DNA of 64,000 bases, from positions 20,354-84,353 of the forward strand of contig NZ_JBNHEQ010000249.1 of assembly GCF_050016015.1 (NCBI RefSeq), given 5' to 3'. This document shows positions 17,184 to 26,633 of this stretch, one piece after another; positions within the stretch are counted from its first letter, which is position 1; each line of letters starts with the position of its first letter. This DNA is from Trichodesmium sp002260545. GTDB taxonomy: Bacteria > Cyanobacteriota > Cyanobacteriia > Cyanobacteriales > Microcoleaceae. A program made the position numbers and the translations under genes. The notes beneath the pieces are model-generated. The model searched no databases. It was not told the DNA's origin and saw only the letters and a list, made by a program, of their open reading frames with translations.

Positions 17184-19010
17184 TTAACTTTTACTATCTG
17201 CAACTTCTGTAGGCAAACAAACAGTAAAAGTAGAACCCAAAGAAACTTTACTATCAACAGTAATATTCCCACCCATCATTTGACAAAAACGTTGACTAAT
17301 TGCTAATCCTAAACCAGTTCCCTCATATTGACGGGTAGTTGATTCATCAGATTGGGTAAAGGGTTTAAACAAATACTTAATCTGATCTAAACTCATACCG
17401 ACACCATTATCAGTCACACAAATTACAATTTTATCTCTTTGACGACTTACTCTTAAGTTAATTTCACCTTGATGTGTAAACTTAGCAGAATTACTGAGTA
17501 GATTAGATATAATTTGTTGCACTTTAATTGGGTCTGCATACATAATACCAATATCTTCTACTCCTTCTACTTTCAAAATATTGCCATTTTTAACTACTAA
17601 AGGTTCCACTGATTTGACTACATTTTTGATTAAAGATGATAAATTAAAATCTTCCAAATATAACTTCATTTTATTAGCTTCTATTTTGGAAATATCAATA
17701 ATTTCTTGAATCATTTTTAATAACTTTTGACTTTCAAAACGAATTTTGTTTAAGTCATTAGTTAAATCTTGGTAGCCCAAATCATTAATTTCTTCATGCA
17801 ATAAATCCCCATAGCCAATAATCGCATTTAAAGGTGTTTTTAATTCGTGACTAATATTAGCTAAAAATCTACTTTTTGCTTGGTTGGCAGCTTCTGCAGC
17901 TTCTTTTGCTAACTCTAGTTCTAATTGTATATGTCGGCGTTCGGTAATATCATGAAATGTGGAAACTACTGCTTCTATATTTTCTTCTCTATCCACTACG
18001 GGACTAATAATATATTCATAATCTATTTCCCCTTTTCTTGTGGAAAAACATCCTTCTGATTTGACAGATTTACCAGTAGTGAAAACTTTTTTTATTTGTT
18101 CATCGAACTCTTGAATAATTTCTTTTGAAAAACCTAGTTCTGTTGCTGTTTTACCAATCATATCATTAGGCTTCATGCCTAGAGATTCTGCTCCAGTTAG
18201 ACTTACATAAGTATATTTTCCGGAGGAATCAAAAAGATAAATTGGATCTACAGAAGCATTGAGAATACTATCAACTGTTCTCGCGTGTTGTGATAGTTCA
18301 TTAGCCATTTTCTCTGCCATTTTATTAGCCTGAGTTTTGGCACTCATTTCCATTTTGAGCTGTTCATTTAGTTGTTTTAAACAAATAGTACGTTCTGCTA
18401 CTCTATTTTCCAGCTCTTCATTCAGGTTAGCTAACAATATTTGAAGTTCTTTACGGTAATTGATATTTGTAGATATACTACCAATTGCATAGAGACAACC
18501 ATCTAAATTATAAAGTGGAAATTTGGTGGAAATATAAGAGTTATATCCATTTTTATCAGGTAAAATTTCTTCGACTGTTAAACATTTTTTTGATTCTGTA
18601 ACTATTTGATTTATGTGACTAGAATTTTCTGCAATTTCTCTGGAAAAAAAATCATAGTTAGTTTTGCCAATAACTTGGTCTTTTGCTAGATTAAAAGTTT
18701 CTTGAAAATGACGATTTATTAAAATATATTTTCCTTCTATATCTTGAATATGAATAATTGCTGTAGAGTTATCTATAATTGCTTCTAAGATTCCTTGTTT
18801 TTTTTCTAATTCTAGCTTTTCCTCTTGGTAAATTTTAAGTTCTTCTTGTAATTCTTGGTTGTTTTTTTTAAGTTTTTTAATTTTTCTTTCCAGATTTATA
18901 AATCTCAAAAAAAAATTCCTGAGAAAATGATTTATTAGTAGGAAAAATATAATTGATATAATGATTAATAGAAACAACATTGTGATTATCAATCTTAGTT
19001 TAAAATTCAC
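17184..19010 (-). CDS. Membrane-anchored PAS-PAS histidine kinase
   Basis: A 608-residue sensor kinase. One hydrophobic segment (about 8-28) anchors it, followed by a Lys/Glu-rich coiled coil (40-72), PAS domain 1 (about 74-188), a second coiled coil, PAS domain 2 (about 245-358), HisKA with ISHELKTPLNAIIGY (His388) and an HATPase domain with N-box NLLSNSAKF and G1 box DNGVGMS. There is no receiver, so it needs a separate response regulator. The REC-PAS-GGDEF protein at 14360 is the nearest candidate, without direct evidence. Confidence 0.93.
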   Translation of the reverse strand: MNFKLRLIITMLFLLIIISIIFFLLINHFLRNFFLRFINLERKIKKLKKNNQELQEELKIYQEEKLELEKKQGILEAIIDNSTAIIHIQDIEGKYILINRHFQETFNLAKDQVIGKTNYDFFSREIAENSSHINQIVTESKKCLTVEEILPDKNGYNSYISTKFPLYNLDGCLYAIGSISTNINYRKELQILLANLNEELENRVAERTICLKQLNEQLKMEMSAKTQANKMAEKMANELSQHARTVDSILNASVDPIYLFDSSGKYTYVSLTGAESLGMKPNDMIGKTATELGFSKEIIQEFDEQIKKVFTTGKSVKSEGCFSTRKGEIDYEYIISPVVDREENIEAVVSTFHDITERRHIQLELELAKEAAEAANQAKSRFLANISHELKTPLNAIIGYGDLLHEEINDLGYQDLTNDLNKIRFESQKLLKMIQEIIDISKIEANKMKLYLEDFNLSSLIKNVVKSVEPLVVKNGNILKVEGVEDIGIMYADPIKVQQIISNLLSNSAKFTHQGEINLRVSRQRDKIVICVTDNGVGMSLDQIKYLFKPFTQSDESTTRQYEGTGLGLAISQRFCQMMGGNITVDSKVSLGSTFTVCLPTEVADSKS

Positions 19011-19838
19011 TGCAAGTTAGGGAATAAGTGATAGAGATAGAAGCTGCTATCAATTCAAGCAAGGTAGAAAATTTTCAAAACTACGTTAAAAATACTATTC
19101 AAAACATTTCTTCACTCTTAATTTGATAAGTTCCTGATTTCTTATATAACTTTTCTCACCCTTTTTCATTAATTGATGATGGATAATTACCTCCCCAACA
19201 ATGGATAATGAAAACTCTCTCTAATTATCAATTATCCATTATCCATTGGTGAGGTACAGTTGTTTTTCTTTTTTTCTGTTAACTGTTCCCTATTCCCTAT
19301 TCACTGTTCCCTATTCCCTATTCACTATTCCCTAAAGCCTAAAACTTTGTACCTCACCAGATAAAAATTGCTATAGCAGTCTTTACTACTACGATACTTA
19401 ATCATCTAAATCTAGAAAAATCAACTGAAAGTGTATCCATTTTAGATGCAAAATTTTTCCTACAATATAGGATAATTTTTACTTCTTAATAGATTCACAA
19501 ACAATTAATCTTAGATTTGGGTGAATAATTAGTAAATTTACAAAAGTATCTGATTAAAAAAATTCATTAAATTTACCGAAATAATTAATAATTAAACAAT
19601 TAAATAATTAGATCATTCACGCCTTGAAGCCTCCCCTTTCAAGGGGAAAAAAATAAATCTTTTCCTTATTCGTCAATCCTCTCCCTAAAAGGGAGAGGTA
19701 ATTATCAATTATCAATTATCAATTATCAATTATCAATTATCAATTAATGAATTATCTTGTTGATTTTCGTAAATTATTGTAGCGATACACCTGATATTCT
19801 CTATATATCTTTATAATCTAACACAATATCTCAAAAAT
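19011..19838. other. Repeat-rich spacer
   Basis: About 830 bp without a gene. It holds TTCCCTATTCAC-type heptad runs (about 19278-19335) and, at about 19590-19746, an inverted copy of the dispersed AT-rich repeat ending in five or more ATCAATT units. Confidence 0.7.
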
Positions 19839-20954
19839 TTAGTCCCACAACCGACGACCAGATGTACCCTTAAATCTCTGATGGGTATCTTTCAATAAAC
19901 TTGGTATATCCAATTTTTCCGGACATCTGGGTAAACACTCCCCACATTCAGTACATCGGTTGCCTTTCTTACCAGGAAACCAATGACCAGCATTTTCAAA
20001 CATTCCGTATCTATATTTACCGAAACTTGTCATATCATAAGCTATACCCAAATTCCTTAATCTCAGGACTTCTGGAATATTAATATCCTCTGGACAAGGT
20101 AAACAAGCATAACATTGGCTACATTTATCCGTTCCTAACCTTTGTAAAGCTTCAGTTTCCAAACGCTGAAATATTTCTGTTTCCTGAGAAGTTAGAGGTT
20201 GTGTGCGATCGCTCATAGTCAAAGGCCATTCTAATTCTTGTGGCCTAGCGGCACCCACACTCAAAGTTGTAATTCTAGGATCGCTTAATAAAAATCGATA
20301 ATTTAATTCCAGTGGAGAAAAAGGCTGACACAACTCCTGAAGAGTAGGAGGTGGTGTGTATAGCTGTCCACCTTTATCTGCTGGAGAAATAATAAAAATG
20401 CCCATATCTTTTTGGTGGGCTAACTCCACTGCGGGAGCATGACGTTGGAAAAAGTAGTAGTAATGTAAATTAATAAATTGAAAAAAGTCTGTATTAATAG
20501 CTGCTAAGATTACTTCTAAAGGAGCATGAGTTGAGAAACCAATATTTTTGACTCGCCCATCATCTATCAGCTTCTGAAACGCCCTAATGCTATGATGGGT
20601 AATTTCTAAATGTTCCCAAGTATTAATGCCATGAATAGCTAGACAGTCTAAATAGTCAATATTTAGATTTTCCAATGATTCATCTATACAACTTTCTATA
20701 GCATTAACATCTTTTGTCGGTGTAATTTTTGTTGTTATATAAAGTTTGGCACGCTCCAACCCAGATACCAAAGCTGAACCCAGGTACTTTTCACTTTTAC
20801 CATAACCTCTAGCTGTTTCAATATGGTTAATACCCATATCTACAGCTTGTCGTATTGTTTGCACAGCATTTTCCTCAGATACCAAGTATCGCATAGTACC
20901 CAAGGAAAAAACTGAGAGGTTTAAGTTGGTTTTGCCAAACCTGCGGTAATGCAC
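19839..20954 (-). CDS. Aldo/keto reductase with C-terminal 4Fe-4S domain
   Basis: A 371-residue protein. Residues 1-265 are an aldo/keto reductase barrel: FGKTNLNLSVFSLGTMR, then GINHIETARGYGKSEKYLG (Tyr51; the usual catalytic Asp position is Glu46) and the IHGIN His motif. The C-terminal 100 residues carry two clusters of cysteines, CSQCYACLPCP and CTECGECLPRCP, as in ferredoxin-like domains. This architecture recurs in cyanobacteria, and the physiological substrate is not known. The iron-sulfur domain suggests electrons come from or go to ferredoxin rather than only NADPH. There is no operon partner. Confidence 0.92.
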   Translation of the reverse strand: MHYRRFGKTNLNLSVFSLGTMRYLVSEENAVQTIRQAVDMGINHIETARGYGKSEKYLGSALVSGLERAKLYITTKITPTKDVNAIESCIDESLENLNIDYLDCLAIHGINTWEHLEITHHSIRAFQKLIDDGRVKNIGFSTHAPLEVILAAINTDFFQFINLHYYYFFQRHAPAVELAHQKDMGIFIISPADKGGQLYTPPPTLQELCQPFSPLELNYRFLLSDPRITTLSVGAARPQELEWPLTMSDRTQPLTSQETEIFQRLETEALQRLGTDKCSQCYACLPCPEDINIPEVLRLRNLGIAYDMTSFGKYRYGMFENAGHWFPGKKGNRCTECGECLPRCPEKLDIPSLLKDTHQRFKGTSGRRLWD

Positions 20955-21380
20955 TTGTATATTTTAGTTTTTACTTTTTACTTTTTAGTTTTTACTTTTA
21001 GTTAATTAGCGATCAAAACAAAGGGCGCGGATATGACTAAATGCTATTTGTGTTTTTGTCGGCGCAAAGCATCCTCTAGAGAACCATCAATGTACGGAAA
21101 TACTTCTGACTTCTGAACTTTGCGCCTTCTGACTTGCGGGTAACACTATAGCGATCGCTCTGAAAACCTATAATTAACAAATATAATAGTGGTTTGCCCG
21201 TAATTTTAGTACATAAAACCACCTAGAATCTGGCTAATATAGAAAGGGATAATAGGAAAACTAATAGCCAACGAGCATACTAACTTTGGCTAAGTATTTC
21301 CAATAGGGTGCTTAACCTTTTACCTAAATAAATTTTTTTTTGGATTTTTATTTTTGAATTTTTATTTGTGCGAAACAGTA
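20955..21380. other. Spacer without recognisable gene
   Basis: About 425 bp, AT-rich, with TTTTTAGTTTTTACTTTTT tracts next to the aldo/keto reductase start and one GCGATCGC site (21151). Nothing else is identified. Confidence 0.4.
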
Positions 21381-21887
21381 TCAAGATAGTTCACCAGTGC
21401 TAGTTCCACCACGTTTAATTAAATCTTCAGGGCGAAGTTTTGACACAAAATCCCGAAATGCTTGCCTTTCAGCCTCATCTGCATCTCGATCTACAGGGAT
21501 AGAAGCATCTGCTACTACCTCTTCCATCACCCATATAGGGCTATTTGTGCGAAGGGCAATAGAGATAGCATCACTAGGGCGGGCATCAATTTCTTTTTTA
21601 GCTTCCCCTTGTTTCACGATTAGCACTGCATAGAAAGTATTATCTTGCAATGAGTGAATTACCACTTTTTCCAGAACCCCATTAAGTGATTCTAGAATAC
21701 TGACCGTAAGGTCGTGAGTCAATGGACGTGGTGGTTGATGGTTTTCCAAAGCGCTAATAATTGCCTTGGCCTGATCTTGACCTATATAGATAGGCAAGGC
21801 ACGTCGCTCTGTACTATCTCTTAACAATACAATCGGATTGCGTGTTGCTGCATCCAATGCTATTCCAGCGACTTTCATTTCAATCAT
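21381..21887 (-). CDS. Bifunctional nuclease family protein (DUF151)
   Basis: A 168-residue protein with the DUF151 core: MKVAGIALDAATRNPIVLL, then ALPIYIGQDQAKAI and the signature DARPSDAISIALR. Family members in plants and bacteria have RNase/DNase activity, and some act in redox or defence responses. The length matches the family. The C-terminal tail (KRGGTSTGELS) is variable. It is transcribed divergently from riboflavin synthase, with 270 bp between them. Confidence 0.9.
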   Translation of the reverse strand: MIEMKVAGIALDAATRNPIVLLRDSTERRALPIYIGQDQAKAIISALENHQPPRPLTHDLTVSILESLNGVLEKVVIHSLQDNTFYAVLIVKQGEAKKEIDARPSDAISIALRTNSPIWVMEEVVADASIPVDRDADEAERQAFRDFVSKLRPEDLIKRGGTSTGELS

Positions 21888-22157
21888 CGACTCGGCCTCA
21901 TTTTATAATTATTTTTACAGTCTGTATACGATATAAATGATTATAGGTAAGGAACAACTGGATTTTAATCTGGCTTGATATTTACCTATATTAATTATTT
22001 TTACATTTATTGATTATGTTCTATCTTTTCCCATGTATGGTGTCTACGTTAACTCATAGCTCACCAGATGATATAGATAACCTAATCTTAAGCCCAGTAT
22101 TGCTGTAAATGTTCAGAAAATTTAACTAAATTTTAATTATTAATCAGAGGAAAAACA

Positions 22158-22883
22158 GTGTTTACAGGATTAATTCAAGCTTTAGGAAAAATTAAGCTTT
22201 TAGCAGAAAGCCAAATTTTAGTCTCTCTGGAATCATCTACTAATAGCCAAATCATCTTAAAAGATTTGGCCATTGGTGATAGTGTAGCTGTAGACGGTGT
22301 TTGTCTAACAGTAATAGATATTTTAACTCAAGGATTTGTAGCGATCGTATCACCTGAGACCTTACAACGTAGTACCCTAGGCCAACTATCGGATAGATAT
22401 GTAAATCTTGAAACTTCATTAAGAGCAGGTAGTAAGCTGGGAGGCCATTTTGTAACAGGTCATATTGATGGGGTTGGACGCTTGCAAAGCTCTGTTGAAA
22501 CTATTAATGCCTGGGAAATGAAATTTATAGCGCCACACACAACAGATGAAAAGTGGGAACGTCAGATAGCACCCTATATTGTACCAAAAGGGAGTATAGC
22601 AGTTAATGGTATTAGTTTAACTGTGGCTGATTGTGATGTGGATGGCAACTGGTTTCAAGTAGCAGTTATTCCCCATAGTTTTAATGAAACAAACCTGAGC
22701 CATTTAAAAGTAGGTAGTTTAGTAAATATTGAAGCAGATATTCTGGGTAAATATGTAGCTAAATTTCTGCGTCATGGATCTAATAATTATTCTGTTTTGC
22801 CACCTGCTTTAGCAGCAAATTCCACTGTTAATAATTTAAAAGATATTACACCAGAATTTTTGGTAGAAAACGGTTTTATTTAA
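22158..22883 (+). CDS. ribE: Riboflavin synthase, alpha chain
   Basis: A 241-residue enzyme that dismutates two 6,7-dimethyl-8-ribityllumazine molecules to riboflavin. Two homologous lumazine-binding barrels are visible: MFTGLIQALGKI with GDSVAVDGVCLTV and GGHFVTGHIDG in the first, KGSIAVNGISLTVAD in the second. The GTG start is set by the invariant MFTGL and a GAGGAAAA stretch just ahead. The C-terminus is about 20 residues longer than usual. No other riboflavin genes are nearby and no FMN riboswitch is visible. Confidence 0.95.
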   Translation: MFTGLIQALGKIKLLAESQILVSLESSTNSQIILKDLAIGDSVAVDGVCLTVIDILTQGFVAIVSPETLQRSTLGQLSDRYVNLETSLRAGSKLGGHFVTGHIDGVGRLQSSVETINAWEMKFIAPHTTDEKWERQIAPYIVPKGSIAVNGISLTVADCDVDGNWFQVAVIPHSFNETNLSHLKVGSLVNIEADILGKYVAKFLRHGSNNYSVLPPALAANSTVNNLKDITPEFLVENGFI

Positions 22884-23143
22884 AATTAGGGAATAGGGAA
22901 CAGGGAATAGGGAATAGGGAATAGAAAGTAACTTAAATTCCTTGTTTCCCAGAAAGAGTATTCTGTTGACTACTTGACTTTTTTTAGGATATCATCACTT
23001 GTAGACCACTACAAAATCTAGTAGTATCGGTACAATTCAATACTGTAGGGGTTTGGTAACCAAACCCCTACCAATCACTAATTTGATATAAGACCTGATT
23101 TTTTGGTCAAGGATGAGAAACTTAGTTTAACTAAAAAAAAATC

Positions 23144-24385
23144 ATGCCATTCTTTGAAAGTGAATACTTGCTAGAAAACCCTGGTGTTGCAGCAGCAGTT
23201 AATAGTGGTATTATCCCATCTGGTTTTGATCATTATCTCCAGTTTGGGCAGTTTGAACTGCGCTCTGCTACTTTTACTGGTAGCACTAGCAATGACTTTC
23301 TCCCAGAATTTCCTGTGGGTGTAGCAGGAGGAGAAATAGACTTGATCGGAGTACCTGTTAGTTTAGACGCTCAAGGCGATCGTATTTATCAAACAGGTAC
23401 TACAGGTGATGGAGGCGGAGGTTTTGACACCTTATTTGGAGGAAATACTACTGATATTTTTATCTTAGGTGAATCTGGTCAGGATTTCTACAATGGTATA
23501 GATAGTAGGGTTCGCATTAGCAACTTTGACCCCAATGTTGACATTATCCAATTGGGTAAAGAGAATAATTCATTTATTAGAAATTACTCCATTGGTTTTG
23601 TACCAGGACAAACCGAAGCATCCATTATTGCTCGTAGCACTACAGGAACAACATTAGCTGTGGTGGAGAATGCTGTCGATCCTGTTACTAACGAGCTACT
23701 TTTGGATAGTAGTAACTTCCGCTTTGGTTCCCAACAACCTCCAACTGATGAACCTCTACCTCTAGAAGTATCTTTTGTCGAAGGCGAATATTTAGCAAAT
23801 AATCCTGGTGTTGCTGAAGCAGTCAATAACGGATTCATTGGTTCTGGTTTAGAACATTATCTCAACTTTGGTATCAATGAAAATCGTGCTGCTATTTTTA
23901 GTGGAACAAGTGGCAGCGATATTGTTAGTCCTGTGGGAGCAGAAAATAATTTTGTGGAAATAACAGGAGTTGCAGTAGATTATTTTTTTGAAAGAGATTT
24001 CCGTAGTGATGGTATAGGTGAGTTTGATCGCCTTATTGGTACTCCTGGAGTAAATGAGTTTATATTAGGAACTACTACAGTTATAGTTCCTGCTCTAATA
24101 CCAAGAGCGGTACCTTTCTATTTAGGTGAAGGTGAAGCAACAATAGTAGACTTTAACCAATTTGAGGGTGATTCTATTGAGATATTTAAGAGTTCCAGAG
24201 ATAACATTGAGTTTTTCCCATTAGGTAATAATTTAGTGATTGAGCACCAATCAATATCAATAGAGAATAATACTATTGAGAGAGATACTATTGCTATAAT
24301 TGAGGATGGAGCTAATTTAAACTTAACTCAGAATATTCAAACAATTGATGATTTATTTGGAATAGATAGGGTTATTTTGTTCTAG
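23144..24385 (+). CDS. Protein with two cyanobacterial NPGVAxAV-HYLxFG modules
   Basis: A 413-residue protein of unknown function built as two halves. Each starts with the same module: FFESEYLLENPGVAAAV...HYLQFGQFELR (about residues 3-38) and FVEGEYLANNPGVAEAV...HYLNFGINENR (about 213-248). A beta-rich part with many Asp, Gly and Asn residues follows each. The short module is common in cyanobacterial secreted proteins with haemolysin-type calcium-binding repeats. DGGGGFDTLFGG is the only RTX-like stretch. There is no signal peptide, so type I export is possible but unproven. Confidence 0.75.
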   Translation: MPFFESEYLLENPGVAAAVNSGIIPSGFDHYLQFGQFELRSATFTGSTSNDFLPEFPVGVAGGEIDLIGVPVSLDAQGDRIYQTGTTGDGGGGFDTLFGGNTTDIFILGESGQDFYNGIDSRVRISNFDPNVDIIQLGKENNSFIRNYSIGFVPGQTEASIIARSTTGTTLAVVENAVDPVTNELLLDSSNFRFGSQQPPTDEPLPLEVSFVEGEYLANNPGVAEAVNNGFIGSGLEHYLNFGINENRAAIFSGTSGSDIVSPVGAENNFVEITGVAVDYFFERDFRSDGIGEFDRLIGTPGVNEFILGTTTVIVPALIPRAVPFYLGEGEATIVDFNQFEGDSIEIFKSSRDNIEFFPLGNNLVIEHQSISIENNTIERDTIAIIEDGANLNLTQNIQTIDDLFGIDRVILF

Positions 24386-24537
24386 AACCGTTTTCGTTGC
24401 CATACTTAATGTAGCTGAAATCTTGTAGGGGTTTGGTCACCAAACCCCCTACCAAACTAGGAGTTTTTGCCAATACTTCAAAATAAGCAGATTTACAGCG
24501 CTTTTCATTAGTAGGGGCGAATGGCATTCGCCCTCAG

Positions 24538-24930
24538 AGGTTCCATGGTCGCCCTTAGACGTTCCATGGTCGCCCTCAGACGTTCCATGGTCGCCCTCAG
24601 AGGTTCCATGGTCGCCCTTAGACGTTCCATGGTCGCCCTCAGAGGTTCCATGGTCGCCCTTAGACGTTCCATGGTCGCCCTCAGAGGTTCCATGGTCGCC
24701 CTTAGACGTTCCATGGTCGCCCTCAGAGGTTCCATGGNNNNNNNNNNNNNNNNNNNNNNNNNNNNNNNNNNNNNNNNNNNNNNNNNNNNNNNNNNNNNNN
24801 NNNNNNNNNNNNNNNNNNNNNNNNNNNNNNNNNNNNNGTTCCATGGTCGCCCTCAGAGGTTCCATGGTCGCCCTCAGAGGTTCCATGGTCGCCCTTAGAG
24901 GTTCCATGGTCGCCCTCAGACTTTCCATGC
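24538..24930. repeat. 21-bp tandem array containing CCATGG
   Basis: At least 14 units of GTTCCATGGTCGCCCTCAGAG, in two alternating variants (CTCAGAG or TTAGAC), occur at 21-bp spacing on both sides of a 100-N gap. CCATGG sites fall exactly every 21 bp from 24543 to 24732 and from 24841 to 24904. Several frames are open only because the unit is a multiple of three without stops; I do not regard them as genes. The unit fuses pieces of the dispersed GGGACGTTCCATGG and GGGGCGAATGGC palindromes. Confidence 0.95.
24738..24837. other. Assembly gap (100 N) inside the 21-bp array
   Basis: Exactly 100 N, a conventional placeholder length, so the true copy number of the array is unknown. Confidence 0.99.
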
Positions 24931-24971
24931 AACGTCCCTACGGGGTTATTATTTTTTTATTAATAAATTCA

Positions 24972-25541
24972 ATGAAGATTTTTCTAGAGACAGAAAGATT
25001 AATTTTACGACAATTTACTGAAGCTGATGCAGAATTATTATTTCAGTTAGATAGCGATCCAGAAGTAACTAGATTTACAAAATTAGGCGATCGCTCAGGA
25101 ACACCTACCCCCTACAATGAGATTAAAAATAAATTTTTACCTAAAGTTTTCAGATATTACCAACAATATCCAGGTTATGGTTTTTGGGCAGCTATTGAAA
25201 AGTTAAGTAATAAATTTATTGGTTGGTTTCATTTTCGACCAGGTTTAGATAGTTATATGGGAGAAACTTTGTATAGAGTAGATGATATTGAACTAGGTTA
25301 TCGGTTGCAAAGAAAAGTTTGGGGAAAGGGATATGCAACTGAAGGTTCAAAAGCTTTAATTCGGAAAGGTTTTTTAGAGTTGGAAACACAACAAGTTGCA
25401 GCAAGTGCTTTGTCAGAAAATAAAGCATCTATTCGAGTTATACAAAAAGTGGGGTTAAAATTTGAACTAAATTTTGTTTATTCCGAGTCTCAGCAAGCAG
25501 GTGTTAAGTATGCTTTGAGAAAAGAAGATTTCAAGAATTAA
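24972..25541 (+). CDS. GNAT family N-acetyltransferase (RimJ/RimL type)
   Basis: A 189-residue protein starting MKIFLETERLILRQFTEADAE, the usual beginning of the RimJ/RimL-like acetyltransferases. The acetyl-CoA loop is seen as RLQRKVWGKGYATEG, followed by ALSENKASIRVIQKVGL near the C-terminus. The ATG at 24972 is chosen because longer versions would only add translated tandem repeat. The substrate is unknown: ribosomal protein, antibiotic or small amine are all possible. It is not in an operon. Confidence 0.88.
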   Translation: MKIFLETERLILRQFTEADAELLFQLDSDPEVTRFTKLGDRSGTPTPYNEIKNKFLPKVFRYYQQYPGYGFWAAIEKLSNKFIGWFHFRPGLDSYMGETLYRVDDIELGYRLQRKVWGKGYATEGSKALIRKGFLELETQQVAASALSENKASIRVIQKVGLKFELNFVYSESQQAGVKYALRKEDFKN

Positions 25542-25744
25542 TAATTAACAATTATTATAGCGTTTTTCACAAACGTAAACTCCAAAAGTTCTACCTTCGG
25601 CCTTTAATTTAAAATTTTTGTATTGTATTTTATTTGTTACACTTTACTTTTAATCAAAAAGAATTAAATAATTATGTAATAGCTATTGTCCTCAAAAATA
25701 ATCTAGTAAATTAAAGTCTGAAAACTAATGATTGAAATATAAAT

Positions 25745-26413
25745 ATGAGTAATACTAATTCTACAGAACTACCACTTTGGGTCCAAGATCGAGACAAAGT
25801 AATTGCTAACGATGAAGGAGTTGAATGGCGAGGCGGAACACGACCAGACTATTCTCACAACGATCAAGTTTTCCAACAAGAAAGTAAATATCATCATCCA
25901 GAAGGATCTTTAGAAGCCATCGCTCATAACCTAGTCCGAACTTTTGAGATGGAAGCATCTAATAAAGCTAATCCTCAACAGTGGTTATCTGTTGTTGCCG
26001 ATAAATTTCGGATGAGTAGTAATGGAGGCAAAGAATATACCGCCCAAGAAGCAGCAGAACAAGGAACATACAATCTTTTTATCAGTAAAAATAAACATTA
26101 TAATCCAGAAGAAGAAACTTTTGAATCATCCTTTAAACTTTTTCATACAGCTTTTCCTGATGGGTTTCTTTGGGAAGTAATAGAAGTGCTTTCCGGACCG
26201 CCAAATGTTACCTTTAAATGGCGGCATTGGGGAACTTTTAAGGGTAATTTTAAAGAGTATCAACCTACTGGTGAAACTATTGAAATGGTTGGCATGAGTA
26301 TTGCCAGATTAACTGAAGATTTAAAGATTTTATCTGTAGAACATTATTTCAATAATAGTAAATTTCTCAAAGATTTAACTGCTGGTGGTTGCCCTTTTCA
26401 TAGTCAAAAATAA
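25745..26413 (+). CDS. SnoaL/NTF2-like protein similar to plant pathogen-related proteins
   Basis: A 222-residue protein. The pattern LVRTFEMEASNKANPQQW, then TAQEAAEQGTYN, NPEEETFESS, FPDGFLWEVIEVLSGPP and FKWRHWGTFKG...PTGETIEM follows the plant pathogen-related (PRP) proteins of grasses throughout, as I recall that family. The fold is expected to be an NTF2/SnoaL-like cone. No reaction is known. There is no signal peptide, and the C-terminus ends GGCPFH. The gene is preceded by an AT-rich spacer with no clear operon partner. Confidence 0.75.
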   Translation: MSNTNSTELPLWVQDRDKVIANDEGVEWRGGTRPDYSHNDQVFQQESKYHHPEGSLEAIAHNLVRTFEMEASNKANPQQWLSVVADKFRMSSNGGKEYTAQEAAEQGTYNLFISKNKHYNPEEETFESSFKLFHTAFPDGFLWEVIEVLSGPPNVTFKWRHWGTFKGNFKEYQPTGETIEMVGMSIARLTEDLKILSVEHYFNNSKFLKDLTAGGCPFHSQK

Positions 26414-26633
26414 CAATATTATCTAAAGAAAAGTAGCAGTAGCTTCAATATATTTATGGTATAATGTACCAACAATTTAGTGGTGAATAAAATTTAAGTA
26501 ATTAACTACTTCCTACACCTCTACTTTTCTCCTTTGTTTGCTCTTGTAGGGACAATTCATGTTTTCGGAAGATGATAAACAAAAATTGCCCCTACTTACC
26601 CAATTATTTATAACTGTTCAATATGATATAACT

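Noticed and set aside
22022..22157. FMN riboswitch ahead of riboflavin synthase
   Set aside because: None of the conserved helix-closing motifs of that RNA is visible in the 135 bp upstream.
24449..24932. Overlapping open frames on both strands across the 21-bp array
   Set aside because: They exist only because the unit is a stop-free multiple of three; no start signal, neighbouring gene or domain supports them.
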